A stretch of DNA of 64,000 bases from Conoideocrella luteorostrata (lineage: Eukaryota > Ascomycota > Sordariomycetes > Hypocreales > Clavicipitaceae), in NCBI GenBank assembly GCA_032433595.1, contig JASWJB010000025.1, positions 124,001 through 188,000 on the forward strand, read 5' to 3'. How positions within the stretch are numbered: the first letter of the stretch is position 1; every line of letters starts with the position of its first letter. Shown one piece after another: positions 46,453-57,876 of this stretch. A program made the translations under genes and the position numbers. The notes beneath the pieces are model-generated. The model saw only the letters and a list, made by a program, of their open reading frames with translations. It ran no database searches and was not told the origin of the DNA.

Positions 46453-48069
46453 AGGACATTGTAACACCGGTTGTAAGGATGACTAAGTTTGAATTTGGAG
46501 ATAATGACCTGCTGCGAGGTTGTTGTCATGGGTTGACTTGCAGTTTGTTCTGGTTTTTCATTTGTACTTTTGGCTCTGAATTCTAACTCTGGACGGGGAA
46601 ATCACATCTACCATGTGCCACGCATGTCGATACGGACGATATCGAACAAGGCTGCACTGGGTGCCGGCAGGAGAGAAACACCACACTCGTTTTCTATTAT
46701 CTAGGTAATCAGATAGGACAAAATCGACCTTTTGGTTTTATCATGTGCAATGAGGCACGGGAATTTATAAGTGCAAGCATCTAAGCGGCCGCGGTGGCAC
46801 ATAACATAATCCGTGTCAACAGCCCAGTTCGCAGACTACGATGGATCCATGATAGAAGCGAAGCAGACCCAACATCATTTATATCAGCGAGGTCGAAGTC
46901 AAGGATATGCAAAAAAAAAGAAAACAGCCCAATTACGCAAGACAAGGGTGACGCATATAGCTGTCCAGCTTGTAACTAGCACTTTTTCGTGGGTGAGGTG
47001 GTAGTCGCAGAAAGCAAAGTAAGCGAGTGGGTGGCGTTTGGCAAAGGCTGTCAATTCTGGCGTGGATGCCTAATTATTAAGGCAACAGCAACTGAGCACG
47101 TCCGCTGAGCTTGAGCGTTGCCTCCTCGATTTCCGGACGCGAGCAAGCGGGCGGCCCGATGGCGAACCGACCATGGCACACACAGCTTGTCCGCCTTGTG
47201 TCGAGTCGAGCCCACCAACCAAATCCCCCGACGCCGTTTACTTTGATGCGCAGCCACTGCTGGCCATTGGAGTAACTAGTTAGTTAGTTAGTTGCCTAGC
47301 AGCGTTCAAGTGTGGGAGGACCGAACACAGCGTCGGTCTTCAGAGGTGACAGTGAGTGAGTGGGTGTGGGCTCCCCCTAGCTCTTGCCGGCCGCCCATCG
47401 TCGCTCCAAGTCGTTCTGAGGATTGGCTGGGCCCGGCTAGACTGGCAGCCTCGTGCATGCAAAAACAGCACCCCGAGGGAGTGGTGCAGGTCGAGGGCCA
47501 AGTCCACGCACCAGCCGGTTGCCAGCTGCTGCACCCGCACCGAAACACCTGCTCTCCTCTCTCGCCCACATTTGGCCCTTGCGCACTCGCGCTCTTATTA
47601 TTACTACTCTGTCTTTTCCCCATCCCCGAGCCTCCATAAATCACACGGCGCCCCAGGCCCGCGACCAGATGCGACTGCCCCTTGCGCGTCTGCATCTATC
47701 CGTTCTGTCGCAGAGACCATAGACATCATCTCTTCAGACCGTCTAATACTTTGCAGCCCCTTGGGATAGCCGCCTGCTGGCCTGGATGTTCCGCCGTTTC
47801 GGGGCTTTACTTGACCTCCCTCCGTTCTCCTGATAACTTGGCCCCAGAAAAAAAAAGTTTCGTGAGCGGGCGTCCCAACGCGAACCGTAACCGGCACGAC
47901 GCCACGCTTCCTATCGACAAAGCCATATTTTCTTTGACCTCATCTTATCGTCTGAAACCAATCCTCCACCTCGTTTCCTCCCTTCCTTTTCCCCCCTCGC
48001 TCTCACCATCTCTCACCGACGCGTTCCTATCTTGTCCGCCGTCCATAATTCCTTTCCGGTCACTCTACA
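46453..48069. promoter_or_regulatory. spacer between nbr1 and the nucleoporin gene
   Basis: This 1.6-kb tandem spacer contains the nbr1 3' flank, a TTAG tetranucleotide run (47279-47293), GC-rich sequence at 47300-47700, and a CT-rich leader before the ATG at 48070. Overlapping 90-150-codon frames in the GC-rich part on both strands look like composition artefacts. Confidence 0.5.
47279..47293. repeat. TTAG tetranucleotide run
   Basis: Nearly four TTAG units follow ACTAG. It is a short microsatellite, not telomeric (TTAGGG) sequence. Confidence 0.75.
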
Positions 48070-51000
48070 ATGGTGACATTTTCCATCCCCGGCGACGATG
48101 TCGTCGAGGCCACGAATGGCACCCCCAGGTCTCGACCTCCGCTACCGTTTGCTAAGCGCGCCTATACAGCGGCATCGCCGTTTGGCAGTTCTTCTGCGAA
48201 GCGCTTAGGCACACCACACCCTTCGTCTGGCCGGAAGCTGTTGACGACACGCGACGAAGTTCCGTCCAGCAGCCTCAACAAGAACTCAATAACCACCGCA
48301 CGAAACATTTTCAGGGCGTCTACCATCACCGACAGCCCGCCTGCTTCTACATTCTCTCCAAGTATTCCCAACAGCACCATGAAGAAGGTCTTCGCGCCTG
48401 GCGCCACTCCCGAGCCTTCCAGAATGTATCGCGAGTCGATGGCGCAAGCTACTCCTCGTGGCCTGGCTGCCAAGACTGCCACCAAAGAGCTATTCCCGAT
48501 GCGCATCTCCTCGCCTCCTTCAGAATTGACGGGAGAGGTCTTGACGCAAAAGGTGCCCAAAGAGTGGAATTCCAAGGGGTCAATATACGCTGATCAGTTT
48601 CTCGCGCATCTTTGCCCCCCTGAGCTCGATGAGGAACAACGCCGTCAATTCTTTTGCATCCTCGACTTGAGGCGGTTGAAATATGCCGCCAACGAGATCT
48701 TTGCGAAGAAGGACTGGAAGCTAAATGTCATTAACTTCGCAAAGGAGTTTGAGAAGAGCCGAAGCATTATCTTGCTGCGATATGGTCTGTACGAATTCCA
48801 AAACGTTAAGCCATCCAAGGACGTCCTTAAGAGGTGGCGCCGGGAGCATGGTTTACCCGAACCGGAAGAGGAAGAGGAAGCCTCCGAATCGACGCCTTCG
48901 AGATCAAATGCATCCAAGAAGCGCAAGGCGACCGATGATGTTTCTGAAACACTTGTCTCTAAAGGCAAGCGGCGGGCCACGGACCAGCTAGCGGAACTAA
49001 CGCCCTCCGCGTCCGCAGGCAAAAACAAGAGAAAGGCTTCTGTCAGCGAAGAACAGCCTACTAAGATGCAAAAGTCGACCCCTTCTTCGTCAAAGTCGCT
49101 CTTTGAGAAGATTGCCAATAAATCGGCCGCTAACAAGCCCGCAGAAGCGCCTACAGCTACGGTCGCCGCGGCTGCGAAGCCGCACCCATTCACTGCGAAC
49201 AAGCCAGCCACAAGCAGCAGCCTAGCTCGCTCTGTCTTCACCAGCTTGAAGCCCCCTGCTAGCCAAGCTGTTCCGGCAGCTGGGAGCAACATTTTTGGCT
49301 ACCTTTCGGATGCCAGCTCCGCCAAAAATAGTGGTGTCGATGCCGATGCTGAGAGCGAATCCGACTCGGAACAAGACGACAGCCAAGAAGCCGGTCAGAG
49401 CGATGAGCCTAGCGTTGCTGCCAGTGGCGCTGGAGACACTGCTTCGCAGACTGGATCTGGCATGTTCGGCAACAAGCCAACCTTTCCCGCAGGAAGTGGT
49501 TTGGCCCCTGGTTTGTCGACGAGTGCCCCTGATACACGTGAGAGCACTCCTGGTCGTAGCTTGTTCGATCGTGTAACCAAGGGAACTGATGGTCAACCCA
49601 TCCGCGTGGAAGAAAAAGTTGAAGAGGTGGAACCTGAACGCGAGACCGAATCCCAAGCCGAGTCACAGTCCGAGTCACAGGCAGAATCTGTTCAAGAGAA
49701 GCCTGCCGTTGCGGACCAGACCTGGAACCCTTCAACTACACCAATCAAGTTTGCGACATCGTCCACGCCTGCCCCTACTTCCTCACTGTTTGGTAACTCT
49801 TCTACCACCAACTCTACAAGCTCTATTTTCGCTCCAAAGGCTACTGCATCGTCCAATATCTTTGGTGCTGCCAAGGTGTCCCCAGCTGGAGCAAACACTG
49901 ACGCGGTTGGCAATGAGGGTGGCGAGTCGGACAAGGAGAACGAGTCGCAGTCCAATAAGACGGGACTCCCAGCAGCACAACCAACTTTCGGCTCGTCAAT
50001 GTTCGGGACCAAGCCAGCCGCCACCGAAGTTCCGAAGCCTGCGTCTAGCCTATTCGGTGGTAACGATGCGTCTGCCCCTAAGGTTGACCCAAAGAAGACT
50101 GAGGGAGTTGCTCCACCAAGTCTATTCGGTCAAGCGAGCAAAGCACCAGAGACAGTGCCATCGACTTTGTTTGGAGCCAAGGCCGCACCGACAGACAAGA
50201 CGCCTGCAACCGAGGCTCAGACTACGACGTCCCTGTTCGGAGGAGCGTCCTCAACAAGCGCTCCGGCGACGGCCAACGCTGGGTCACTGTTCGGTGCTAA
50301 GCCTAGCAGCTCTGCGAATAGTTTGTTCGGAAGTGGCGCCTCTACCCCAGTACAACAGCCATCGTTTGGAGCTACTCCTTCGGCAACCGCTGGTTCAACC
50401 GAGGCGAAAGCTGAGGCCCCGAAACCCATTTTCAAGTTTGGCATCGGCAATGACGCGACGTCCACGACCTCAAAGCCTCTCTTCGGTGCCCCTAAATCCC
50501 CACCCGCTGCCGCGGCTTCTGATAGTTTGTTTGGTAGCCCGATGAAGCAAGATGATCCTTCTCCCGCTAAAAAGAGGGTCTTTAATGGTGACAGCAATGG
50601 GCGAGATGGTGCTCCTCCGCAGAACGTTCAGCCTGCAGCTCCCACCTCTCTCAATCTCTTTGGAGCGTCGTCTGCGCCATCACAAAGCAACACTACTACT
50701 TCCAGCGCTGGTCCAATACATTTTGGGGGACCGTCATCCAACGCTGGATCTGCACCAGGCAGTTTCAGTTTCAGCTTTGGTGGTGGTGCTCCAACAACAG
50801 CGACAACAACACCAAGTGGTAGCTTCAATAACCCGTTCGCTTCTGGTGCCAATGGAAACAACACCATGACGTCTGCTGCACCTGCACCTGGAGGCATGTT
50901 TACCTTTAGTGCCGGTCCGTCCGCGCCTTCTGGGACTTCGTCCACCTTCCAATTTGGTGCCGGTAGTGGCAACGCTTCTACTCCAGCCGCCACAGGCGGC

Positions 51001-51805
51001 TCAGTATTTGGAACGAACCAAGGCACCAACAATCCCACTCCCATATTTGGCGGCGCTTCGGGAACCGGCAGTGCTCCCTCTTTCAATTTCTCGGCTGGAG
51101 GCGCTGCATCGCAGGGGACTGGTTCCGTGTTTGGCTCCAACCAAGCTGTTCCGGCCTTCAACCTCCAGCCGCCAGCTGGTGGATCTACAACCACCGGGAC
51201 CAGTAAGTCGACTCCTTTTCCGCGTCGGAAAATCGCGCCGATGAAGCGCCGCTAAAGTGACGGGTGTAGACTCTCCCATCAACCTCGGTGGTGGCTCTAG
51301 CTTGGCCACTACGCCAGCTGCAGGGACCCCAGAGCCCTCAGCTCAAGCAGACGCGACAAAGGATGGCGATGCCCAGAACGAAGAAGGCGAGAAGCATGAG
51401 CAGATTAACTTGGTTGACGCCATTGGCGAGGAGGAAGAAGTGCTCCACGAAGTTCGCGCCAAGGTTTTGAAGTTTGTTCCAGCCTCGGCAGACGATGCGG
51501 ACGATAAGCCAAAATCGAAGAGCCCATGGTCGACCCAAGGTGTAGGACAGCTGCGATTGTTGAAGCACAAGGAAACGAATCTTGTTCGGCTCCTTTTGCG
51601 AGCCGAACCTCGAGGCCATGTGGCTCTCAATCGCGCAGTGTTGCCCAAAATGTCCTACAAAGCGGATGAGAAGTATGTTAAGTTGACGACATCAAATGAG
51701 AAGGGCGATGGATTAGAAACATGGATGATTCAAGTCAAGACTAAGGATCTTGCCAAAGAGCTGGCGGAGGCTTTGGAGAAGCACAAGGGATTGGAGAAGA
51801 ATTAA
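48070..51805 (+). CDS. nup2: FG nucleoporin with C-terminal Ran-binding domain (Nup2/Nup50-like)
   Basis: Mobile nuclear-basket nucleoporin expected to bind importins and RanGTP. The main model joins 48070-51202 and 51270-51805 (donor GTAAGT, acceptor GTGTAG), giving 1222 residues. The N terminus is basic and disordered. A conserved-looking helical block (YADQFLAHLCPPELDEEQRR through LRYGLYEFQNVKPSKDVL) covers about residues 165-265. Basic NLS-like clusters follow (KKRKATDD, KGKRRATDQ), then a long FG region with SLFG, SIFG, SMFG and FKFG repeats. The RanBP1-type domain starts near residue 1100 (VLHEVRAKVLKFVP) and includes GVGQLRLLKHKETNLVRLLL. If the intron is kept, translation continues 20 codons to STPFPRRKIAPMKRR and stops, giving a 1061-residue form without the Ran domain. 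Which form dominates cannot be read from DNA. Confidence 0.9.
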
Positions 51806-52362
51806 GTACTATAATATCGATTCAGAAGGGCACATTCAGCATGGGAAAAGGCGCGTGTACCAACTTGGATTGAGCATGAAACAGGTAAGGTATTGGAAGC
51901 ATCAATCACTGGCGTTGTTTAGAGCATTGTAATTACATTGGTTTTTTTCCCCTCTACTACTCCAAGAGGGAGTTGCTGGAAGTATATATTTCAACAGACG
52001 ATGGTGAAAGACTTTAAAAAGGAGGCAGAACTTTAGTTAGTCGAAGAAGCGCTATTCATGTGCAAAGGTCATATACTGATATCATACTGATGCTAAATTA
52101 ATGACCGTGAGTTCGCGTCCCATCGTTGACAAAATGTGAGCCTTGGGCCATGTAGCGTGGTTCCTATTGCCTGCTGAGTTTGGTTGCGGTTATCATAGTA
52201 GTTGGCGAAGCCCGACGGAGTGAAACGCGGGGGCGGGGCGGAAACTTTGAGCTCCAAAGTACAGTCACGCGTTTGTCGCGTCTTGCTTGATCTGCCGCAT
52301 AAGGCCAACGTTTCAAGCTCAAGCTCAAGCTCTTGCATACGTTCCATGCGCAGCTGTCTACA
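51806..52362. other. tandem spacer between the nucleoporin and gamma-tubulin genes
   Basis: This 0.56-kb spacer has AT-rich 3' flank on the left and the gamma-tubulin leader on the right, including CAAGCT repeats (near 52315-52333). I see no gene. Confidence 0.55.
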
Positions 52363-54154
52363 ATGCCACGGTAAGTCCCTTCTCGTTTTTTAGAACTCAA
52401 GGATTGAATTCTACCTACACGTGCTTGGATACGGGCTGATGATTTTGGGCTGGATAGGGAGATAATTACAATCCAGGCTGGGCAGTGCGGCAACAGCAGT
52501 GCGTATTTGACCCAAGTCTGCGGAATTCCCGACATAATGACATCGAGAGAAGTACTGACTCGGCCAATGTAGTTGGAAGCCAGTTCTGGCAGCAGCTCTG
52601 TCTAGAGCACGGCATCAGCCAGGATGGCAACCTTGAAGACTTTGCGACGGAGGGTGGCGATCGAAAGGACGTGTTTTATTACCAGAGCGATGATACGAGA
52701 TATATCCCCAGAGCGATTCTCATAGATCTTGAGCCTCGAGTATGCATTATCTTACCGGAAGAAGCACCCCGAGGAACATGTTACTGACTACTGTTCTTTT
52801 CCCCTTCCATGCAGGTAATAAACGGCATCCAAACGGGCCCTTACAAAAACATTTACAACCCCGAAAACTTCTATGTAGGCAAAAACGGCATGGGCGCCGC
52901 CAACAACTGGGGCGACGGCTATCAATCTGGCGAGGCGGTCTGCGAGGATATAATGGAGATGATTGACCGAGAAGCAGATGGGAGCGATTCGCTCGAAGGC
53001 TTCATGATGCTGCATTCCATTGCTGGCGGAACGGGGTCCGGGCTGGGCAGTTTCATGCTGGAGAGGCTGAACGATCGGTTTCCCAAGAAGATCATCCAGA
53101 CGTATTCGGTCTTCCCGGACACCACGAATTCCGGAGATGTGGTGGTGCATCCGTATAACAGCATTTTGTCCATGAGGAGACTAGTCCAGAATGCGGATTC
53201 GGTGGTGGTGTTGGACAATGGCGCGTTGAGTCACATTGCGGCGGATAGGTTGCATGTGCAGGAACCGAGCTTTCAGCAGACTAATCAGTTGGTGAGTCTT
53301 CTTCCACCGTCGTTCTCTCATTTGTGGAGGAGACAATGATGTCTGACCCTTTTTGATTAGGTCGCTACGGTCATGTCTGCCAGCACAACCACCTTACGAT
53401 ACCCGGGCTACATGCACAACGATCTCGTCAGCATCCTAGCCTCCCTCATCCCCACCCCAAGATGCCACTTCCTCATGACGGCATATACCCCCTTCACGGG
53501 CGATCAGGTCGAGCAAGCCAAGACAGTCCGCAAAACAACGGTCCTCGATGTCATGAGACGACTGCTCCAGCCAAAGAACCGCATGGTCTCGACCATTCCC
53601 GGAAAGAAGAGCTGCTATATTTCCATTTTGAACGTCATTCAAGGCGAGGTTGACCCGACAGATGTGCACAAGAGTCTGTTGCGTATCCGGGAACGTCGAC
53701 TTGCGACTTTTATTCCTTGGGGCCCTGCAAGCATTCAAGTAGCCTTGACGAAGAGGAGCCCCTATATTCCCATGAGCCACAGGGTGAGTGGTCTCATGCT
53801 TGCCAATCATACCAGCATCGCTACTGTAAGTTTTTTTTTTGTTGTTATTGTTGTTGTCAAGAGTCCAATTTTTGAGGGTGCTTGGCCGTCCGTCCGTTCC
53901 TCATTCTAATATTGGATTTGTAGCTGTTCAAACGAATCGTAAAGCAATATGATGGCATGCGGAAGCGCAACGCCTTTATGGAAGGATATAAAAAGACGGC
54001 ACCGTTTGCAGAAAACCTCAACGAGTTTGACGAAGCTAGAGAGGTTGTGGCTGATCTGATTGCCGAGTATGAGGCAGCAGAGGATGCGGATTATCTGAAT
54101 CCAGACAATGGGGAGAAGGCGACGTCTGCAGAGACGGATAGGCGGATGGGCTGA
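52363..54154 (+). CDS. tubG: gamma-tubulin
   Basis: Gamma-tubulin nucleates microtubules at spindle pole bodies. Exons are 52363-52370, 52458-52498, 52573-52739, 52815-53291, 53361-53825 and 53924-54154, giving 462 residues. The first exon is only 8 nt (ATG CCA CG) and joins to GEIITIQAG, with the joined codon giving [16 protein letters not shown]; exon 2 is 41 nt. This is the universal gamma-tubulin start. The GTP-binding tubulin signature reads [11 protein letters not shown]. Other family blocks are [29 protein letters not shown] and [15 protein letters not shown]. Donors are GTAAGT, GTGCGT, GTATGC, GTGAGT and GTAAGT. The C terminus is acidic, then charged ([14 protein letters not shown]). 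The gene follows nup2 in tandem and converges on the HSP70-like gene. Confidence 0.97.
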
Positions 54155-54985
54155 GGGTGCCTATCAAGCGTGACTTTGTGAAAATGGAAGGGGGAACTGG
54201 GGGGACTGGCGTTTGGGGTATATCTGTCATCTCGTTGGAGAGATTTGAATGAAATGAAATGAATGAATTGATACGAGTAATGTGCTGTGTATATCGAGCG
54301 ATGTGCTGTGTATTTTTGTATCTGCAAGTGTAACCCGTCTTCATCACTCTGTGCACGGCGATGTCTTCTTTGGCTGGTTGGTGATGGATGAATGGAGCGG
54401 TTGAGCAATTTCTTGCAGCACATTAAGGTTGATTTGAAATACTAGTAATTATAGCAGTGTAAGGATTTCGTTACTTTCCTCGTCTCTAGTTTCCTTGAGC
54501 ACAGAAGCACACTTGCTGTTTGTTCCTCTGGTTCCATCTTGGCCATTCAAACATTATATGAGGACTCTCTCCCTCCCCTGCGTAGTGCGATCCCTGGTTG
54601 CTGCCATGGTGACTTTGCCAAATGTAAAACTTATTTATCGACCAAGCCACTGTTCGATCTGGCCCTTCTACACTCACTCTTTTTCGTTTCCTTGCCATTA
54701 TATTTCCATAATTGATAGTATTCCATGCAGAAATTGAAAAAGACACGGCGAATTACCCTCCACATTCGTCATCCGCGGCGAAGCAAACTCATTCATAGGC
54801 GGCGATCTTACTTGATGCATATCCATGACCAGGCAAGTACCCAGGCAGTCAGTGGTGTCGACTGCAGCAATAATCCAAGCGGTGTTTTTGGCTATCCGCT
54901 AGCTATCTGTCAAAAAGCTCAGAAAAGGAGCCTTGAGCGGCTCCGAAGCCAGGAAAACAAAGTAAGAGCATAGAATAGACTCGGC
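54155..54985. other. convergent spacer between gamma-tubulin and the HSP70-like gene
   Basis: This 0.8-kb stretch contains GAAT/GAAAT-type repeats near 54245-54268 and AT-rich sequence. Small frames on both strands lack protein features. Confidence 0.55.
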
Positions 54986-57396
54986 TTAGTCAAATTTAGC
55001 TTCGACGGAGCCCATGGTTTTGCCATTCACCTCTAGAGAAAAGGACATTACGGCAGATTTGATTGTCACCACCAGATCATAGTACACATCATAACTGTTT
55101 GCCTGTGTTAGTCAACCGAAATTACCCGCTGCTGAGGTATTACAAGGGGGGCCGCGTGTGTGATGGGAGAGAAATTTACTATAGCTGGTCGTGAAGGTCT
55201 GCAAAACGTTGATTAGCACGTGCGCTCTGGAGATGGTGAGGCAAAGAAATTGTCCTTACCGCGTCGCTTCCTGAAATGACACTTTGCCACGCGGGAAAGA
55301 TCGCAAGTGACGGTACAATTGAGTTTCACTTTGGTACTCTTGGCGCGATGGTCGGGTGCTGTCCTGTGCGCTCTTGTTAGTTTCGTTCGAAAGAAAAAAA
55401 AACCCAAAAAAAAAAAAGGATTCAAGGGCAGAAAGAAAAGCATACAAGTCGTCACATTGATATAATTCCGAATCAAAATGGAGTTCAGAGGAATCAAAAT
55501 TTCGATCCACCTGTCGGTAGAATGGAAATTTGATCTTTTGATCACGGCGGAGAGTGTCACCTTTTTTGATGTACCATGTCATCTAAATCCAGAACTATTA
55601 GTCTTTTGCAATAAGTGTCGACGCAGTCTAACTTGCGGCACTGACTCTCTGGACCTCTACTCTTCCGCTGCGGTCTTCATTTGAAGGTCGTCCCATGTCG
55701 ATCTCATGGTCGTACTTACACCATGCTTCGACACCGTAGTGACGTGGTGCGGATATGCTGGCAACAATGGCTTGTTGGGGAATCTTTGAAACAACTGCAC
55801 CTCTATAATGCTTAATTCAGCAATGGGCATCGAAACTGAAATGCATTGCAACTTACTTGACTACAGCAGCCCAGGCATCATTTGGTTGGATGGCTTCGAT
55901 GCTTGGGAAATGTTTTCGTACCATCTGTCGCAAGTATTGGCTGCTCCCAAATCCTCCGACCAAGAGAATTCCCTATAGAAAAGTAAGTATAGGTTGTGAT
56001 AGACTGAAATCTGACCTAGTATTTGTACATCCACATCCTTCCCGTGGCGTTTATTCCTGCTCTGTTCAACCTGTTCTTGGATGAGATTAATGATGTCCTT
56101 TATCAATGGCTCAAAAATACGGGTCAAATCACGCCTAATGTCGTGTCCGTTAGTCTAAAGTAATTCGTCAAGGATACAATGTAACACACGCACCCAGTCA
56201 TTTCCCAGGCGTCATTTCTGAGTCGTCTCGTCTCGTTATCTTGGAGGTGCGCCATCGGAAAGTCGAGCCAGAAACTCTGGTTTTCGTCACCATTGAATGC
56301 TCTCTTGATCTCCTCATCAAACTGCTTGAGTGCCCTGGTCCATCCTCTGGTTTCTTGTAGAGCCCGCCATTGCTCCTCTCCAACAATCTCTTGGACTTCT
56401 GCCGCAAATCGCGCATTCAACCCAATGGAACCACTCATTCCACCTTGAACAAAATTAGCTCAAGTTACTCCTAAATTCAATCGTGCCATACCGGTTCCAG
56501 GAACCAACTCTTTTACGCGAAGAGTAGGGACGGTAGACTCAATCTCGTATGAGATTAGGTCGACTGTGCCACCGCCGGCGTCGCAAACAACAAAAGCATC
56601 ATTTGCTTTAAGGGCGAAGCCTATTGATCGTGCTGCGTAGAGAGCCGCGGCTTCAGGCTCCTTTATCAGCGTGACTGGATAAATACCCGCAAGCTTTGCA
56701 GCCTATGAGATATATTATTAGACAAAGGGCCGCAAAGCTACCTGTAACTCGAAAAGGAGAATACTTACAGTCATCGTAGCATGTTTCGCTGCATCAGACC
56801 ACACAGCAGGAACTAATTATCATTAGACATCAGTAGGAAAGTTACATGCTTAGGTACCCAAACTTACCTGTTAGTACATATTCCTTCGAGCACAGATCAA
56901 AATAATCTTGAGGTACGGTCTTGGAGATTTCAGAGATGGCGCGCTCATAGAATTTTCCGATCAAGTCAGATGCAATATTAACGGCAGGCTTAGGCAGCGA
57001 GCTTCGGATTTTCTGCGAGCTGTACACAGAGAGATATTCTGGACGTTTTTGACTCGGGTCCAAGAGTAGCTTTATGCCAATGATAGCATCCTCGGCTCGC
57101 TCAGCGACGGCACCCCATTCGAACGCAGACTCCAATTTTTTATAACGGACAATAGTAGGAGTTTTTGGCGCAGATACTCCATTGGTACCTATGCTTTCGT
57201 CATCAAAAATAGCTCTTATCTATGGACGCAATCGTGGCTCTGTACCTGGCCAGTCCATTATTGCCGTTGGCTTCGGATCACGACTGTTAGCGAAGCAATA
57301 CGCTACTCCCGAGTATGTCGTTCCAAAATCCAGCGCGATTATGAGTGTTTCGGAGTTTTTGTCCTGTACGGATGAATTTCCTCTGGGTTTCCCCAT
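54986..57396 (-). CDS. HSP70-like ATPase (actin-like ATPase fold, HSPA12-type)
   Basis: Member of the divergent fungal HSP70-like family; substrates are unknown. I join twelve exons: 57396-57246, 57188-56868, 56812-56769, 56702-56492, 56443-56194, 56134-56029, 55972-55857, 55802-55646, 55582-55446, 55363-55260, 55198-55180 and 55094-54986, giving 574 residues. The phosphate-1 motif is LDFGTTYSG (residue 22 onward), phosphate-2 is CDAGGGTVDL (about 212) and the adenosine-side motif is LLVGGFGSSQYL (about 365). After the ATPase fold come RMTWYIKKGDTL and a C-terminal beta region ending YYDLVVTIKSAVMSFSLEVN. No canonical substrate-binding lid or EEVD-type tail is present. Splicing gives one frame without stops, so the gene looks intact. 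The least certain joins are the donors GTACAA (56028) and GTCAGT (55645) and the 19-nt exon. Start codon 57396 is the first ATG before the motif. Confidence 0.83.
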
Positions 57397-57876
57397 ATTG
57401 GACTGTCCTTGGTTTGTACTTAGCAAACAGTTGTTATAATCTTAAGCAACACGGCAGGAAAGGTGAACAGGCTCCAAGTGCAGATTATTCTTTACTATTC
57501 GGAGAAGACTCAGGACAACGGAATATTGAATCTAAGCAGGGAGTAATAGGGTGGGAAAAAAAAAAAGAAGATTGCGGTTAACTAACGAATTGTGAGTCCT
57601 CGCGCTGACAGCTGCCAGTTGACAGCTGCCGGTTTGACGCTCACTTTGGAAACTCACTTCTTCTTCACTTCACTTTGGGCAAACACCCCTGCTGAGCGTC
57701 TGAACAAGCAAATGTATCATCACCTTCTTCTGTCATGTTTTTTTTAAAGGCCTTTCTCCAGCCTGGCTGTATTGAAATTCTCCTGATGCCCCGCAACCTC
57801 ATCTCACAGTCGATCCCAAAATTCAACAGCGTCCAAGCAATTTCGAGCTCTGTCGCTCAAAAATTCTCTCAACGAT
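57397..57876. promoter_or_regulatory. 480-bp bidirectional spacer of the HSP70-like/coiled-coil pair
   Basis: This divergent spacer separates start codons at 57396 (minus) and 57877 (plus). It contains A- and T-rich runs (near 57556 and 57738) and a direct GACAGCTGCC duplication at about 57607-57628. No TATA consensus is obvious. Confidence 0.5.

Noticed and set aside
47279..47293. TTAG run as possible telomeric sequence
   Set aside because: The unit is TTAG, not TTAGGG, and is embedded between core genes.
47300..47900. Several overlapping 90-140-codon frames on both strands
   Set aside because: All lie in a GC-rich spacer where stop codons are rare; none has domain-like order and they contradict each other.
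49589..50545. A 318-codon plus-strand frame inside the nucleoporin gene
   Set aside because: It is an alternate frame of the repetitive FG region; its Arg/Pro/Leu-rich sequence is a by-product of Ser/Phe/Gly codons.
51203..51269. Treating the nucleoporin and the Ran-binding domain as two separate genes
   Set aside because: The downstream frame has no good independent start, and a consensus GTAAGT/TAG intron joins both in phase; I keep one gene with possible isoforms.
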